NCBI RefSeq assembly: GCF_037975245.1 | Contig: NC_092561.1 | Span: 15,755,001 to 15,819,000 of the forward strand | Direction: 5' to 3' | Length of the DNA stretch: 64,000 nt | Source of the DNA: Apostichopus japonicus | Lineage: Eukaryota > Echinodermata > Holothuroidea > Aspidochirotida > Stichopodidae | Part shown: piece after piece, positions 51,701-64,000 of the stretch | Layout: each line of letters starts with the position of its first letter | Position numbering within the stretch: position 1 is the stretch's first letter | The notes under the pieces: generated by a model | Told to the model about the DNA's origin: nothing | Seen by the model: the letters and a program-made list of their open reading frames with translations, nothing else | The model's database searches: none | Translations under genes and position numbers: made by a program

Positions 51701-54700
51701 ATCATCTCAGTTTTATGGTGTAATTTTGTCAATTTTCAGTCATAAACCATATGCTTCTGTTTATTTATCAAAGAGTATATATCAGTAAGATCACATGCAC
51801 ATTTTCAAACATTTTAGTCCATTTCTTGATGGAGAAATTGGCAAAATGCTCTACACTTACTAGTACAGTGGTGTGTAGTTCAGTGGTATAAATAAATCTG
51901 TCACATATGAGGGGGTCTAGTTTCAGCCCTGTCATTGATACCAGATCAGGTCAAATACTCCCGAGTGTCTACTCAGAGTCACAAAGCACATTTCGAAGAT
52001 GATTTTCATTCATTTGAACAGTTTTGGTTGAATATTGTTTCTCAAAAGAAGGTAAATGGAGGAGTGCAATCCTAAAGTTTTTACAGCATTATTCATTTCC
52101 AACAATATTACACCCCAATCTCTGCTAGTTTTAGTGCTTAAGTTTGTAGATTTTTAGCAAAAACCTCCCTGAATTGTACCATTAATGGTTAAAAAGTATT
52201 TCTTTAGTTGATTTCTACCTTTTATTGCAGTAGAAATGGGGATCTGAGAAAGAAATGGGACAAATTCTAGGCTTGACTAAATCCTCTACACTGCTCGAAA
52301 GCATGTGTACAAAGACTGAAGTGCTGAAAGCTCTGATCATGTCGTCAGCTACAACTGGACTCTGGGAAACTTCTTAATTCGCCCTAATTCAAGCATGAAT
52401 AAATCTATTGAAATAATACTTCCTACGGTAGAAAACTATTATTTCTACATGAAATTTGCTCAGATATTGTGGAGGACCGATATTTTGGGAGAAATCCTAC
52501 TACTTATCGGCTCGTGGCAGCTTGATTTTGCAACGATTGATGAAGGTATATGATGGTCGTTTGTACAAATATGATACTGCTGATGAAAAACACTTGCCAC
52601 GATGTCTTTCAAACGTACATTTCCAGATAAATTAAATTTGAAGTCAAATAATCCATGTTCTTTAAATTGCTTGAAATTTCAACATCTTAAACGCCAAATT
52701 AGGAGAGTAATCGTCCATTTGATGAGCTATTCCAAATTTGACCAACTCTGTAGCCTACCAATTGACTTCAACGTAACGTTGACAAAGGTATACGTAACAT
52801 CCTGTCCTGTGTTCGCTTTTTGCTTCTCACTAGGTCAAATGGCAAAGATTTACCCCAGACAAATAATTTTTGGAAAGAAAACAAAATTTTAAGGCTTCGC
52901 ATACCTTTTTATATTACTGAATAAATGTTTTCACGATCAAACAAGCCATACTACTATGAATGTACTAGGTCAAAACATGTGTATTGGCCTTAGTGCTACA
53001 AACATACACAGTGATCTCTGCATAGGTTCATTCGAGACTTTGTTCAGTTTTCATGTTGTAACTAGGTCAAATCGTAAACCTTCGTCCCAAATAAGTAACT
53101 TTCGGACAGAAAACTATAATATCATGTTCTACACACATTTTCAAGTTAACGACAACATGTTTTGTGTTCAAATCAGCCCAATTGCAAAAATGTACTAAAT
53201 CGAGACTGGTCCCATGGACTGGTATAGGCCTTTATCGTACACGATTTTAGCAATTGGTACAATCAACACTTTGGTCAGTTTTCGTGTTGTAATTAGGTCA
53301 ATTGGTCAGTTATCGCCAGGAATTGGTAAATTTTGGATAGAAATCAATAATATCATGATCTACACACGTATTCAAGTTAACGACAACATGTTTTGTGTTC
53401 AAATCAGCCCAATTTCAAAAATGTACCAAATCGAGACTGGTCCTATGGACTAGTATAGGGCTTTATCGTACACGATTTTAGCAATTGGTACAATCAAGCT
53501 TTCGGTCAGTTTTCGTGCTGTAATTAGGTCCAATGGGGAACAATGAACACAAACGTGCAAGTTTTAGGTAGAAAACAAAATTTCTAGCGATCGTGCATAA
53601 TTTTAAACTACTGATTAAGCGATTTTACGTTAAATTCAACCCAATTCCATCGCTCGATCTACATATGTAGGTGCTTATGCTGATACTATCTACGTACGCA
53701 AGTATAGCTCCCTAGGTACAGTCAAGACTTTGGTCAGTTTTCGTGCTCTCATTAGGTCCAGTGGGAAGCAATTAACACAAACGTGCAAGTTTTAGATAGA
53801 AAACAAAATTTCTAGCGATCGTTTACTATTTTAATCTCATGAAAAAGCGAGTTCACGTTAAATTCAACCGGATTCCATAGCTCGACCTGTAGGTGCCCAT
53901 GTTGGAAGTGCTATATACGATAGCTTCATAGATAGAATCTATACCTTTGGTCAGCTTTTGGACTGTCATTAGGTCAAATTAGGAAACAGTCAGCTCTCCA
54001 TCATCAGAATTGTCTTAATTATGTATCTTCTACCACCTATTACCATTCCAGACGTTTTACGTAATTATTTGGTGATGAAATGAGCCATTTTGGTAAACAC
54101 GACCACAACGACAGTGTGTAAATTGCCTATGCTCAGCATATCGCACACTGTTGCTTTGTGATGAGGGATAGAATTAGTCAAATAATTGACAGAAAAAACA
54201 TATTTGGGCGAAATTCCATGCCAGGCAGTTAAAGATTACATATTTTCAGACTACCATGAACAATATCAAGAACTTTAACTCTTTATTTTAAGGTTAATAT
54301 TAGGCCACAAAGCAACCACACACCCTTCCATATTTACTATTATGCACCAAACTGTCAGTGCAAAAGTCAAACATGCAGGAACTCAACAGTGTAAATTAGA
54401 GAGTTCTGGATTAATGACCTTCTTTTCAGGCTTCTTTATGAAGAAAACATGTTTTTCAACTCGCATGTACCTTTTAGGACATTCGAAATCATTTCTTCAT
54501 GAAAAAATAACCAAAATATTGTACCATGTGTAGAACTTTAACATATAACCTAGCAGCACAGGGTGTGGTACTCTTTTTGAGGGGGTATAGTTTCAGTCAT
54601 TTCTACCACCCAAAATCATATCAAATTAACAAGACAGGTTTCATTTTGCTCTCTAGATATATATCCAAGCTCACATTTATAGTTTCTGAAATTTTGATGA

Positions 54701-57700
54701 AATTTTTTATGAGAAAGCACTAAAAATACATAACTGTAGCATTCAGAATCAATGTAAGGTTTGTGTACCGTGGACACTACAATACTCAATCATCTCAGGT
54801 TTATGGTGTAATTTTGTCAATTTTCAATCATAAACCATATGCTTCTGTTTGTTAATCAAAGATTATATATCAGTTAGATCACATGGAATTTTTCAAGCAT
54901 TTTAGTCCATTTCTTGATGAAGAAATTAGCAAAATGCTATACACTTACTAGTACAGTGGTGTGTAGTTCAGTTGTATAAGTCATTCTGTCGCATATGAGG
55001 TGGTCTAGTTTCAGCCCTGTCATTGATACCAAATCAGGTCAAATACTCCCGAGTGTCTACTCAGAGTCAGAAAACACATTTCGAAGATGAATTTCATTCA
55101 TTTTATCAGTTTTGGTTCAATATTGTTTCTCAAAAGAAGGTAAATGCATGAGTGCAATCCTTAGGTTTCCACAGCATTATTCATTTCCAACAATATTACA
55201 CCCCAATCTCTGCTAGTTTTAGTGCTTAAGTTTGTAGATTTTTAGCAAAAACCTCCCTGAATTGTACCATTAATGGTTAAAAAGTATTTCTTTAGTTGAT
55301 TTCTACCTTTTATTGCAGTAGAAATGGGGATCTGAGAAAGAAATGGGACAAATTCTAGGCTTGACTAAATCCTCTACACTGCTCGAAAGCATGTGTACAA
55401 AGACTGAAGTGCTGAAAGCTCTGATCATGTCGTCAGCTACAACTGGACTCTGGGAACCTTCTTCGCCCTAATTCAAGCATGAATAAATCTATTGAAATAA
55501 TACTTCCGATGGTAGAAAACTATTATTTCTACATGAAATTTGCTCAGATATTGTGGAGGACCGATATTTTGGGAGAAATCCTACTACTTATCGGCTCGTG
55601 GCAGCTTGATTTTGCAACGATTGATGAAGGTATATGATGGTCGTTTGTACAAATATGATACTGCTGATGAAAAACACTTGCCACGATGTCTTTCAAACGT
55701 ACATTTCCAGATAAATTAAATTTGAAGAGGAATAATCCATGTTCTTTAAATTGCTTGAAATTTCAACATCTTAAACGCCGAATTAGGAAAGTAATCGTCC
55801 ATTTGATGAGCTATTCCAAATTTGACCAACTCTGTAGCCTACCAATTGACTTCAACGTAACGTTGACAAAGGTATACGTAACATCCTGTCCTGTGTTCGC
55901 TTTTTGCTTCTCACTAGGTCAAATGATAAAGATTTACCCCAAACAAATAATTTTTGGAAAGAAAACAAAATTTTAAAGCTTCGCATACCTTTTTATATTA
56001 CTGAATAAATGTTTTCACGATCAAACAAGCCATATTACTATGAATGTACTAGGTCAAAACATGTGTATTAGCGTTAGTGCTACAAACATACACAGTGATC
56101 TCTGCATAGGTCCGTTCAAGACTTTGTTCAGTTTTCATGTTGTAACTAGATCAAATCGTAGACCTTCGTCCCAAATAAGTAACTTTCGGACAGAAAACTA
56201 TAATATCATGTTCTACACACGTTTTCAAGTTAACGACAACATGTTTTGTGTTCAAATCAGCCCAATTGCAAAAATGTACTAAATCGAGACTGATCCCATG
56301 GACTGGTATAGGCCTTTATCGTACACGATTTTAGCCATTGGTACAATCAACACTTTGGTCAGTTTTCGTGTTGTAATTAGGTCAATTGGTCAGTTATAGC
56401 CAGGAATTGGTAAATTTTGGATAGAAATCAATAATATCATGATCTACACACGTATTCAAGTTAACGACAACATGTTTTGTGTTCAAATCAGCCCAATTTC
56501 AAAAATGTACTAAATCGAGACTGGTCCTATGGACTAGTATAGGGCTTTATCGTACACGATTTTAGCAATTGGTACAATCAAGCTTTCGGTCAGTTTTCGT
56601 GCTGTAATTAGGTCCAATGGGGAACAATGAACACAAACGTGCAAGTTTTAGGTAGAAAACAAAATTTCTAGCGATCGTGCATAATTTTAAACTACTGATT
56701 AAGCGATTTTACGTTAAATTCAACCCAATTCCATCGCTCGATCTACATGTAGGTGCTTATGCTGATACTATCTACGTACGCAAGTATAGCTCCCTAGGTA
56801 CAGTCAAGACTTTGGTCAGTTTTCGTGCTGTAATTAGGTCAAATGGGGAACAATTAACACAAACGTGCAAGTTTTGGATAGAAAACAACATTTCTAGCGA
56901 TCGTCCACTATTTTAATCTACAGATAAAGCGATTTTACGTTAAATTCAACTAGATTTCATCGCTCGATCTGCAGGTGCTAATGCTGGTAGTGCTATCTAC
57001 CATAGCTTCATAGATATCATATATACCTTTGGTCAGGTTTAGGACTGTCATTAGATCAAATTGGGAAACAGACAGCTCTCCATCATCAGAATTGTCTAAA
57101 TAATATATCTTCAACTACCCAGTACCATTCCAGACGTTTTACGCAATTATTTGGTGATGAAATGAGCCAATTTGTAAAACACGACTACATCCACACTGTG
57201 TAAATAGCCTATGCTCAGCATATCACACACAGTTATTTTGTGATGAGGGATAGAATTAGTCAAATAATTGACAGAAAAAACCTATTTGGGCGAAATTCCA
57301 TGCCTGGCAGTTAAAGATCACCTATTTTCAGACTACCATGAACAATTTCAAGAACTTTAACTCTTTATTTTAAGGTTAATATTAGGCCACAAAGCAACCA
57401 CACACCCTTCCATATTTACTATGATGCACAAAACTGTCAGTGCAAAAATCAAACATGCATGAACTCAACAGTGTAAATTAGAGAGTTTTGGACTAATTAC
57501 CTTCTTTTCATGTTTCTTTATAAAGAAAAACTGTTTTTCAACTCGCATGTACCTTTTGGGACATTCGAAATCATTTGTTCATGAAGAAATAACCAAAATA
57601 CTGTACCATGTGTAGGACTTTAACATATAACCTAGTAGCACAGATTGTGGTACTCTTTCTGAGGGGGTATAGTTTCAGTCATTTCTACCACCCAAAATCA

Positions 57701-59190
57701 TATCAAATTAACAAGAAAGGTTTCATTTTGCTCTCTGGATATATATCCAAGCTCAAATTTATAGTTTCTGAAATTTTGATGAAACTGATCATGAGAAAGT
57801 ACTAAAAATATAAAACTGTAGCCTACAGAATCTATGTAAGGTTTGTGTACCGTGGACACTACATTACTCAATCATCTCAGTTTTTTGGGGTAATTTTGTC
57901 AATTTTCAGACATAAACCATATGCTTCTGTTTATTTATCAAAGATTATATATCAGTGAGATCACATGCACATTTTTAAGCATTTTAGCCTATTTCTTGAT
58001 GAAGAAATTGGCAAAATCCTACACACTTACTAATACAGTGGTGTGTAGTTCGGTTGTATAAGTCATTCTGTCACATATGAGGGGGTCTAGTTTCAGCCCT
58101 GTCATTGATACCAAATCAGGTCAAATACTCCCGAGTGTCTACTCAGAGTCAGAAAACACATTTCGAAGATGAATTTTATTCATTTTAACAGTTTTGGTTG
58201 AATATTTTTACTCAAAAGAAGGTAAATGTATGAATGCAATCCCAAGGTTTTCACAGCATTATTCATTTCCAACAATATTACACCCCACTCTCTGCTAGTT
58301 TTAGTGTTAAAATTTGTAGATTCTTAGCAAAAAAGTCCCTGATTTGTACCATTAATGGTTTAAAAATATTTCTTTAGTTCATTTCTACCTTTTATTGCAG
58401 TAGAAATGAGGATTTGAGAAAGAAATGGGACAAATTCTAGGCTTGACTAAATCCTCTACATTACTCGTAAAGCACGTGTAACAAAGACTGAAGAGCTGAA
58501 AGCTCTGATCATATCGTCAGCTACAAGTGGACTCGGCAAAACTTCTTCGCCCTAATTCCAGCATGAATAAATCTATTGGAATAATACTTCCTACTGTAGA
58601 AAACTATTATTTCTACATGAAATTTGCTCAGAAGTTGTGGAGGAGCGATACTTTGAGAGAAATCTTACTATTATTCGGCTCATGGCAGCATGATTTTGCA
58701 ACGCTTGTTATCAGTGATGAAGGTATACGACATAGTCGTTTGTACAGTCAAGACTTTGGTCAGTTTTCGTGCTGTAATTAGGTCCAATGGGGAACAATTG
58801 TCACAAACAAACAAGTTTTAGAAGGAAAACAAAATTTCTAGTTAACGTGTACTTTTTTAATCTAGCGATAAAGCGATTTTACATTATTTTCAACCCATTT
58901 CCATCGCTCGATCTACATGTAGTTGTTGATGCTGTGAATGTGGTAGTACTATCTACGTACGCAAGTATATAGCACCCTAGGCACAATCAAGACTTTGGTT
59001 AGTTTTTGTGCTGTAATTAGGTCCAATGGGAAGCAATTTACATAAACGTGCAAGTTTTAGATAGAAAACAAAATTTCTACCAATCGTGCACTATTTTATT
59101 CTACTGATAAAGCGATTTTACGTTAAATTCAAGCGGATTGCATCGCTCGATCTGCAGGTGCCCATGCTGTTAGTGCTATCTACGATAGCT
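39744..59190. repeat. Hierarchical satellite array, copy 2
   Basis: 3.1-kb anchors at 41746, 44836, 47929, 51023, 54526 and 57608 (spacing 3090, 3093, 3094, 3503, 3082). The 3503 spacing includes a second, altered anchor at 51440. A TA microsatellite near 40175 is longer than in copy 1. No gene seen. Confidence 0.9.
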
Positions 59191-62080
59191 TCATAGATAG
59201 AACCCCTATATTAAGGGAGTATATAGTTTCAGTCATTTCTACCACCCCAAATCATATCAAATTAACAAGACATGGTTCATTTTTACCTCTACATATATAT
59301 ACAAGCTCACATTTATAGTTTCTATAGTTTAGATGAAACTGTTTATGAGAAAGCACCAAAAATACAAAAATGTAGCCTTCAGAATCTATATATGTCAATT
59401 TTGTGTACCGTGACACACTATAATACTCAATCATCTCAGTTAGATGGTGTTATTTTGTTAATTTTTGCACATAAACCATATGCTTCTGTTTATTTATCAA
59501 AGATTACATATCACTTTGATCACATGGAATTTTTCAAGCATTTATAGTTTCTAAAATAATGATAAAACTGTTTATGAGAACACTAAAAGTACAAAACTGT
59601 AGCCTTCAGAGACTATGTAAGGTTTGTGTACCGTGGCACTACAACACTCAATCATCTCAGTTTGATAGTGTTATTTTGTTAATTAAACCATATGTTTCTG
59701 TTCATTAATCAAAGATTACATATCAGTTAGATCACATGGACATTTTCAAGCTTTTAAATCCATTTCTTGATGAAGAAATTTGCAAAATACTATACACTTA
59801 CTATTACAGTGGTGTGAGTGTAGTTCAGTTGTATATGTCATTCTGTCACATATGAGGGGGTGTAGTTTCAGCCCTGTCATTGATACCAAATCAAATCAAA
59901 TATTCACAAGTGGCCAATATGAGACAGACAAGACATTTTGGATAAGAAATACACTGATATCAACAATTTTGGTTGAAAACTGTTTCTCAAAGCAAGGCAA
60001 ATATATGACTGCAACCCAATGTAAATTATATTACAGTCATTTTCAACAATGTAAACATCCACATTCTGCTAGTTGAAGGATTGAAATTGGTAAATTATTC
60101 ACAAGAAACTATTTCTGTTTTCTGCCATTAGTGAATGTGAAGACATATCTAAGCTCATTAAAACCTTTTAGAGCAGTAGAAATGAAGATTTCAGGAAAAA
60201 GTGAGACTTATTCTAAAACTGGACAAACTTCTCTAACTTACTCAATATGAATTTTAACGTTTGAACTTTGGTCGGTTGTACAATTTTAGAGCTGCCAATG
60301 AAAAATAGTTGTAACATTGTCCTCTAAGCATACTATTCCATATGAACGAAATTTGTAGTACAAATATCTTTATCCTTTAAAATTATGTCGATTTGAAAAC
60401 TTTTAAGCCATAATTTGAAAAGTTATCGTCCTTTTCGTGAACTGTTCCAAACTTGACCACGCTTGTACCGATTGGCTTGACGTTACAAATGAAGGGTGCA
60501 CGTATGTACCACCCAGAACAGAGTCGGTTTTTAGCCTGTCATTAGGTCCAATAGCACACATTTCCCACAAACAAATAATATTTGGAAAGAAAACAAAATT
60601 TCAGGGGGACGGACCCTTTTTCGAATTACTGAACAATGATTGGACACTAAAACTAGACCTCTTTCATCAATATACCAGATCGAAACTTGCGTATTGTCTT
60701 AGAGTGCTAGAAATATAAACAGCTGTAGCTGTATAGTTACACTCACGACTTAAGTCAGTTTTCGGGCTATAAATAGGCCAAATGGTAAACTATCGTGAGA
60801 CTGCAGCAATATTTAGAATAAAAACAAATTTACAAGTTCACATACACTTTTTCAAAGGAAAACAAAGTGGAATAAATCGCCAATTATTGGATTAATGAGC
60901 GATGTGGTCATCTCATTTGGATGCAGCTAGTGCCTGGTATTACATATCGATAAAGACATTGCGTTTGATGTTCTGTAATTAGGTCATTTGGCATATACTT
61001 TTCTCCAATTTATAAGGTTTGTAGGGCTGATAAATTTTCCTATGCATCTTCACCCTTTTCAATATGTAAAAATAATGATATTGCGCGGAAAATGACTCAA
61101 ACTCATCACTTCGTTAAAACAAAACAGACTGACGTGAACGTAAATTTTACCCGTACCCATTTGAACGTGTTTCAGAATCCATCGCTCTATTAATATTTAT
61201 ATCTATGGACGCTATATGATATCATACGACGACAAATAGATATAACCACTAGAATACGAATGTACCAGATGGAAACTTTCTCCGGCGCCAAATTAAAGTT
61301 GATCAGTTTTTACGTCTTTTCTTTGTGATACGTCGTAGAATTTACCTGAAACCTTTAATTTGTGATAAATAAACAATTTTAATTATGGTATTTATTCCTT
61401 GACGGATGTGAAAACTGCATTTAATGTAACAATACGACGAATTTCAGGAATAAACTAGAACACAGCAGTGCAAATACCATACATATGTACGTAGATATCC
61501 CTAAATCTCAGATAATTTGGGCACGTTTACGTTATTTTTAAGCCAAATCCATTCAAATACTTCAAAAAATGTATACAGTGTGAAAGAAGACTATTTTTTT
61601 GTGTCACCTGCAGTGTTTAATTATTTGACAAGATAATTCTCGGTCGAATTAGGCCCATTTTCCTGGATTGACTAGAACGAAATCTTTCACGTGGAAAGTG
61701 TGTGCTAATGTATAGAGCTATCTCCAGGTACATAAATTTAGGTCAGTTTTTGGTCTATACTTAGGCCCATTTGCAACAAGAGTTCATGAAAATATATATT
61801 TTGGATGGGAAACTAAATTTGGAACTAATTTGCATTAATGACATTACTTGAAGTAACCATTTCACTCTAAAAATAAGCATTATTACATGGGCTTTGATAT
61901 ATAACGAGGTTTATGTATGAGGTGTACTAGTTTTGTCTCTAAAATTTGTCATAAAATTGAGAAAATTGTGGTTTAAAGACTGATTTTTGATAGAAAAAAA
62001 GTTTTCGAGCTCATTCATAGCAGGCAACTCGGTTTGCCACATCAAATTACCTCATGCCAGGACTCCAAAAATGAAACAGG
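59190..62080. repeat. Diverged satellite zone, copy 2
   Basis: Matches 19600-22500 with few differences (for example a short deletion near 59683). It is the part of the element that differs least in structure between copies, as expected where repeats are too diverged to recombine. No gene seen. Confidence 0.7.
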
Positions 62081-64000
62081 TACCACAACACAATTTTCTT
62101 TGCATACAATGAAAAAGGTCTGTTAGTTTCTTGTCTGAAATTTAAAGTAAAATTTGAAAAATTGTAATTCAAATACTGGTTTTCTATATAAAACACATAT
62201 TCGAGCTCAGACATGGCAAGTGACTTGATTGTTCACTTGAAATTTTCACATACAAGGACTCCAAACTTAAAACAGCACTCCATAATAAATATCAGTACCC
62301 CCACACACTGCACTGTATACAAAAAGTTGTAAAAGGTGTGTCAGTTTTTTGTCTCAAATTTGAAGAAAAAATTTGAAAATTTAAATTCAAAGACTTGTTT
62401 TCAATACAAAACACATATTCGAGCTCAGGCATACACATAAATTTGAATTTTTCCTTAAAATAGTTACAAACAAGGACTCCAAATTTGAAACAGTAATCCA
62501 AAATACAACCAGTACCCCTACACTGTACTGCATACAAAGAAAAAGGTCTGTTAGTTTCTTGTCTGAAATTTGAACTAAAATTTGAAAAATTGTAATTCAA
62601 ATACTGGTTTTCTATATAAAACACATATTCGAGCTCAGACATGGCAAGTGACTTGATTGTTCACTTGAAATTTTCACATACAAGGACTCCAAACTTAAAA
62701 CAGCACTGCATAATAAATATCAGTACCCCCCACACACTGCACTGTATACAAAAAGTTGTAAAAGGTGTGTCAGTTTATTGTCTGAAATTTGAAGAAAAAA
62801 TTTGAAAATTTAAATTCAAAGACTTGTTTTCAATACAAAACACATATTCGAGCTCAGGCATACACATAAATTTGAATTTTTCCTTGAAATAGTTACAAAC
62901 AAGGACTCCAAATTTGAAACAGTAATCCAAAATATAACCAGTACCCCTACACTGTACTGCATACAAAGAAAAAGGTCTGTTAGTTTCTTGTCTGAAATTT
63001 GAAGTAAAATTTGAAAAATTGTAATTCAAAGACTGGTTTTCTATATAAAACACATATTCGAGCTCAGACATGGCAAGTGACTTGATTGTTCACTTGAAAT
63101 TTTCACATACAAGGACTCCAAACTTAAAACAGCACTCCATAATAAATATCAGTACCCCCACACACTGCACTGTATACAAAAAGTTGTAAAAGGTGTGTCA
63201 GTTTTTTGTCTCAAATTTGAAGAAAAAATTTGAAAATTTAAATTCAAAGACTTGTTTTCAATACAAAACACATATTCGAGCTCAGGCATACACATAAATT
63301 CGAATTGCCACTTGAAATTTTTACAAACAAGGACTCCAAATTTGAAACAGTAATCCAAAATGTAACCAGTACCCCTACACTGTACTGCATACAAAGAAAA
63401 AGGTCTGTTAGTTTCTTGTCTGAAATTTGAACTAAAATTTGAAAAATTGTAATTCAAATACTGGTTTTCTATATAAAACACATATTCGAGCTCAGACATG
63501 GCAAGTGACTTGATTGTTCACTTGAAATTTTCACATACAAGGACTCCAAACTTAAAACAGCACTTCATAATAAATATCAGTACCCCCACACACTGCACTG
63601 TATACAAAGAGTTGTAAAAAGGTGTGTCAGTTTTTTGTCTGAAATTTGAAGTAAAACTTTTGAAATTTAAATTCAAAGACTTGTTTTCAATACAAAACAC
63701 ATATTCGAGCTCAGGCATACATATACATTTGAGTTGCCACTTGAAATTTTTACAAACAAGGACTCCAAATATGAAACAGTAATCCAAAATATAACCAGTA
63801 CCCCTACACTGTACTGCATACCAAGAAAAAGGTCTGTTAGTTTCTTGTCTGAAATTTGAAGTAAAAATTTGAAAATTGAAATTCAAAGACTTGTTTTCAA
63901 TACAAAACACATATTCGAGCTCAGACATAGATATAAATTTTAGTTGCCACTTGAAATATTTACAAACAAGGACTCCAAATTTGAAACAGTAATCCAAAAT
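62080..64000. repeat. 428-bp dimeric satellite array, copy 2 (continues beyond window)
   Basis: TTCGAGCTCA markers at 62200, 62418, 62628 and onwards alternate 218 and 210 bp as in copy 1. Half-unit order near 63700-63914 differs from copy 1, pointing to at least one extra repeat. Minus-strand frames of 98-159 codons reflect the repeat and not a proven gene. Confidence 0.88.

Larger units (their letters stand above)
39281..64000. mobile_element. Giant non-coding insertion in H2A (copy 2, right end missing)
   Basis: 24,720 bp visible. It begins with the same base and same left cluster as copy 1 and has the same internal order. It differs by many point changes and by repeat number: six rather than five 3.1-kb anchors, fewer 240-bp monomers in one unit, and a 417-bp duplication near 51023-51440. 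By alignment with copy 1 roughly 3 kb of right arm is missing, so its full length should exceed 27 kb. Confidence 0.85.

Overview
The window is metazoan nuclear DNA: a tandem array of replication-dependent core-histone genes, two of whose H2A genes are split by a very large, apparently non-coding insertion. H4 carries Cys at mature position 73, a residue I associate with echinoderm and hemichordate H4, so a deuterostome marine invertebrate is a reasonable but unproven guess. Histones are intronless, end in the metazoan histone 3' stem-loop rather than a poly(A) signal, and sit in GC-richer DNA than the surrounding AT-rich sequence.

The histone repeat unit is about 5,777 bp and holds four genes in the order H2B(-), H2A(+), H3(-), H4(+). 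H2B/H2A and H3/H4 are divergent pairs sharing short promoter regions. No H1 gene is present in the unit. Units are almost identical to each other (concerted evolution). Both spacers carry fossil repeats: a LINE reverse-transcriptase C-terminal fragment in the H4-H2B spacer, and a diverged 170-180 bp repeat present once in each spacer in opposite orientation.

Layout: 1-2726 is the end of one unit (H4 3' stem-loop, H2B, first codons of H2A). 2727-27717 (24,991 bp) is the insertion. 27718-39280 is the rest of that H2A gene, H3, H4, one fully intact unit (H2B, H2A, H3, H4), a further H2B, and the start of a second broken H2A. 39281-64000 is a second copy of the same insertion at exactly the same base, running off the window.

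The insertion is flanked by an 8-bp direct repeat (GCAAAGGC) made from H2A codons 12-14. Its ends carry clusters of a 16-bp hairpin-like motif, CAGGGGCYTTYTGCCC, six copies forward at the left end and further copies, mostly inverted, towards the right end. The inverse of this motif (CAGGGCAAAARGCCCCTG) closely matches the H2A target (CAGGGCAAAGGCC). The interior is about 21.5 kb of hierarchical satellite: ~220-245 bp monomers organised into ~3.1-kb higher-order units, a diverged zone, and a 428-bp dimeric array. A ~3-kb right arm follows. No transposase or other convincing coding sequence is visible. I interpret it as a giant, non-autonomous, satellite-filled DNA transposon that targets the H2A gene, analogous in niche to rDNA-specific elements such as R2 or Pokey. 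This is the candidate undescribed system of the window.
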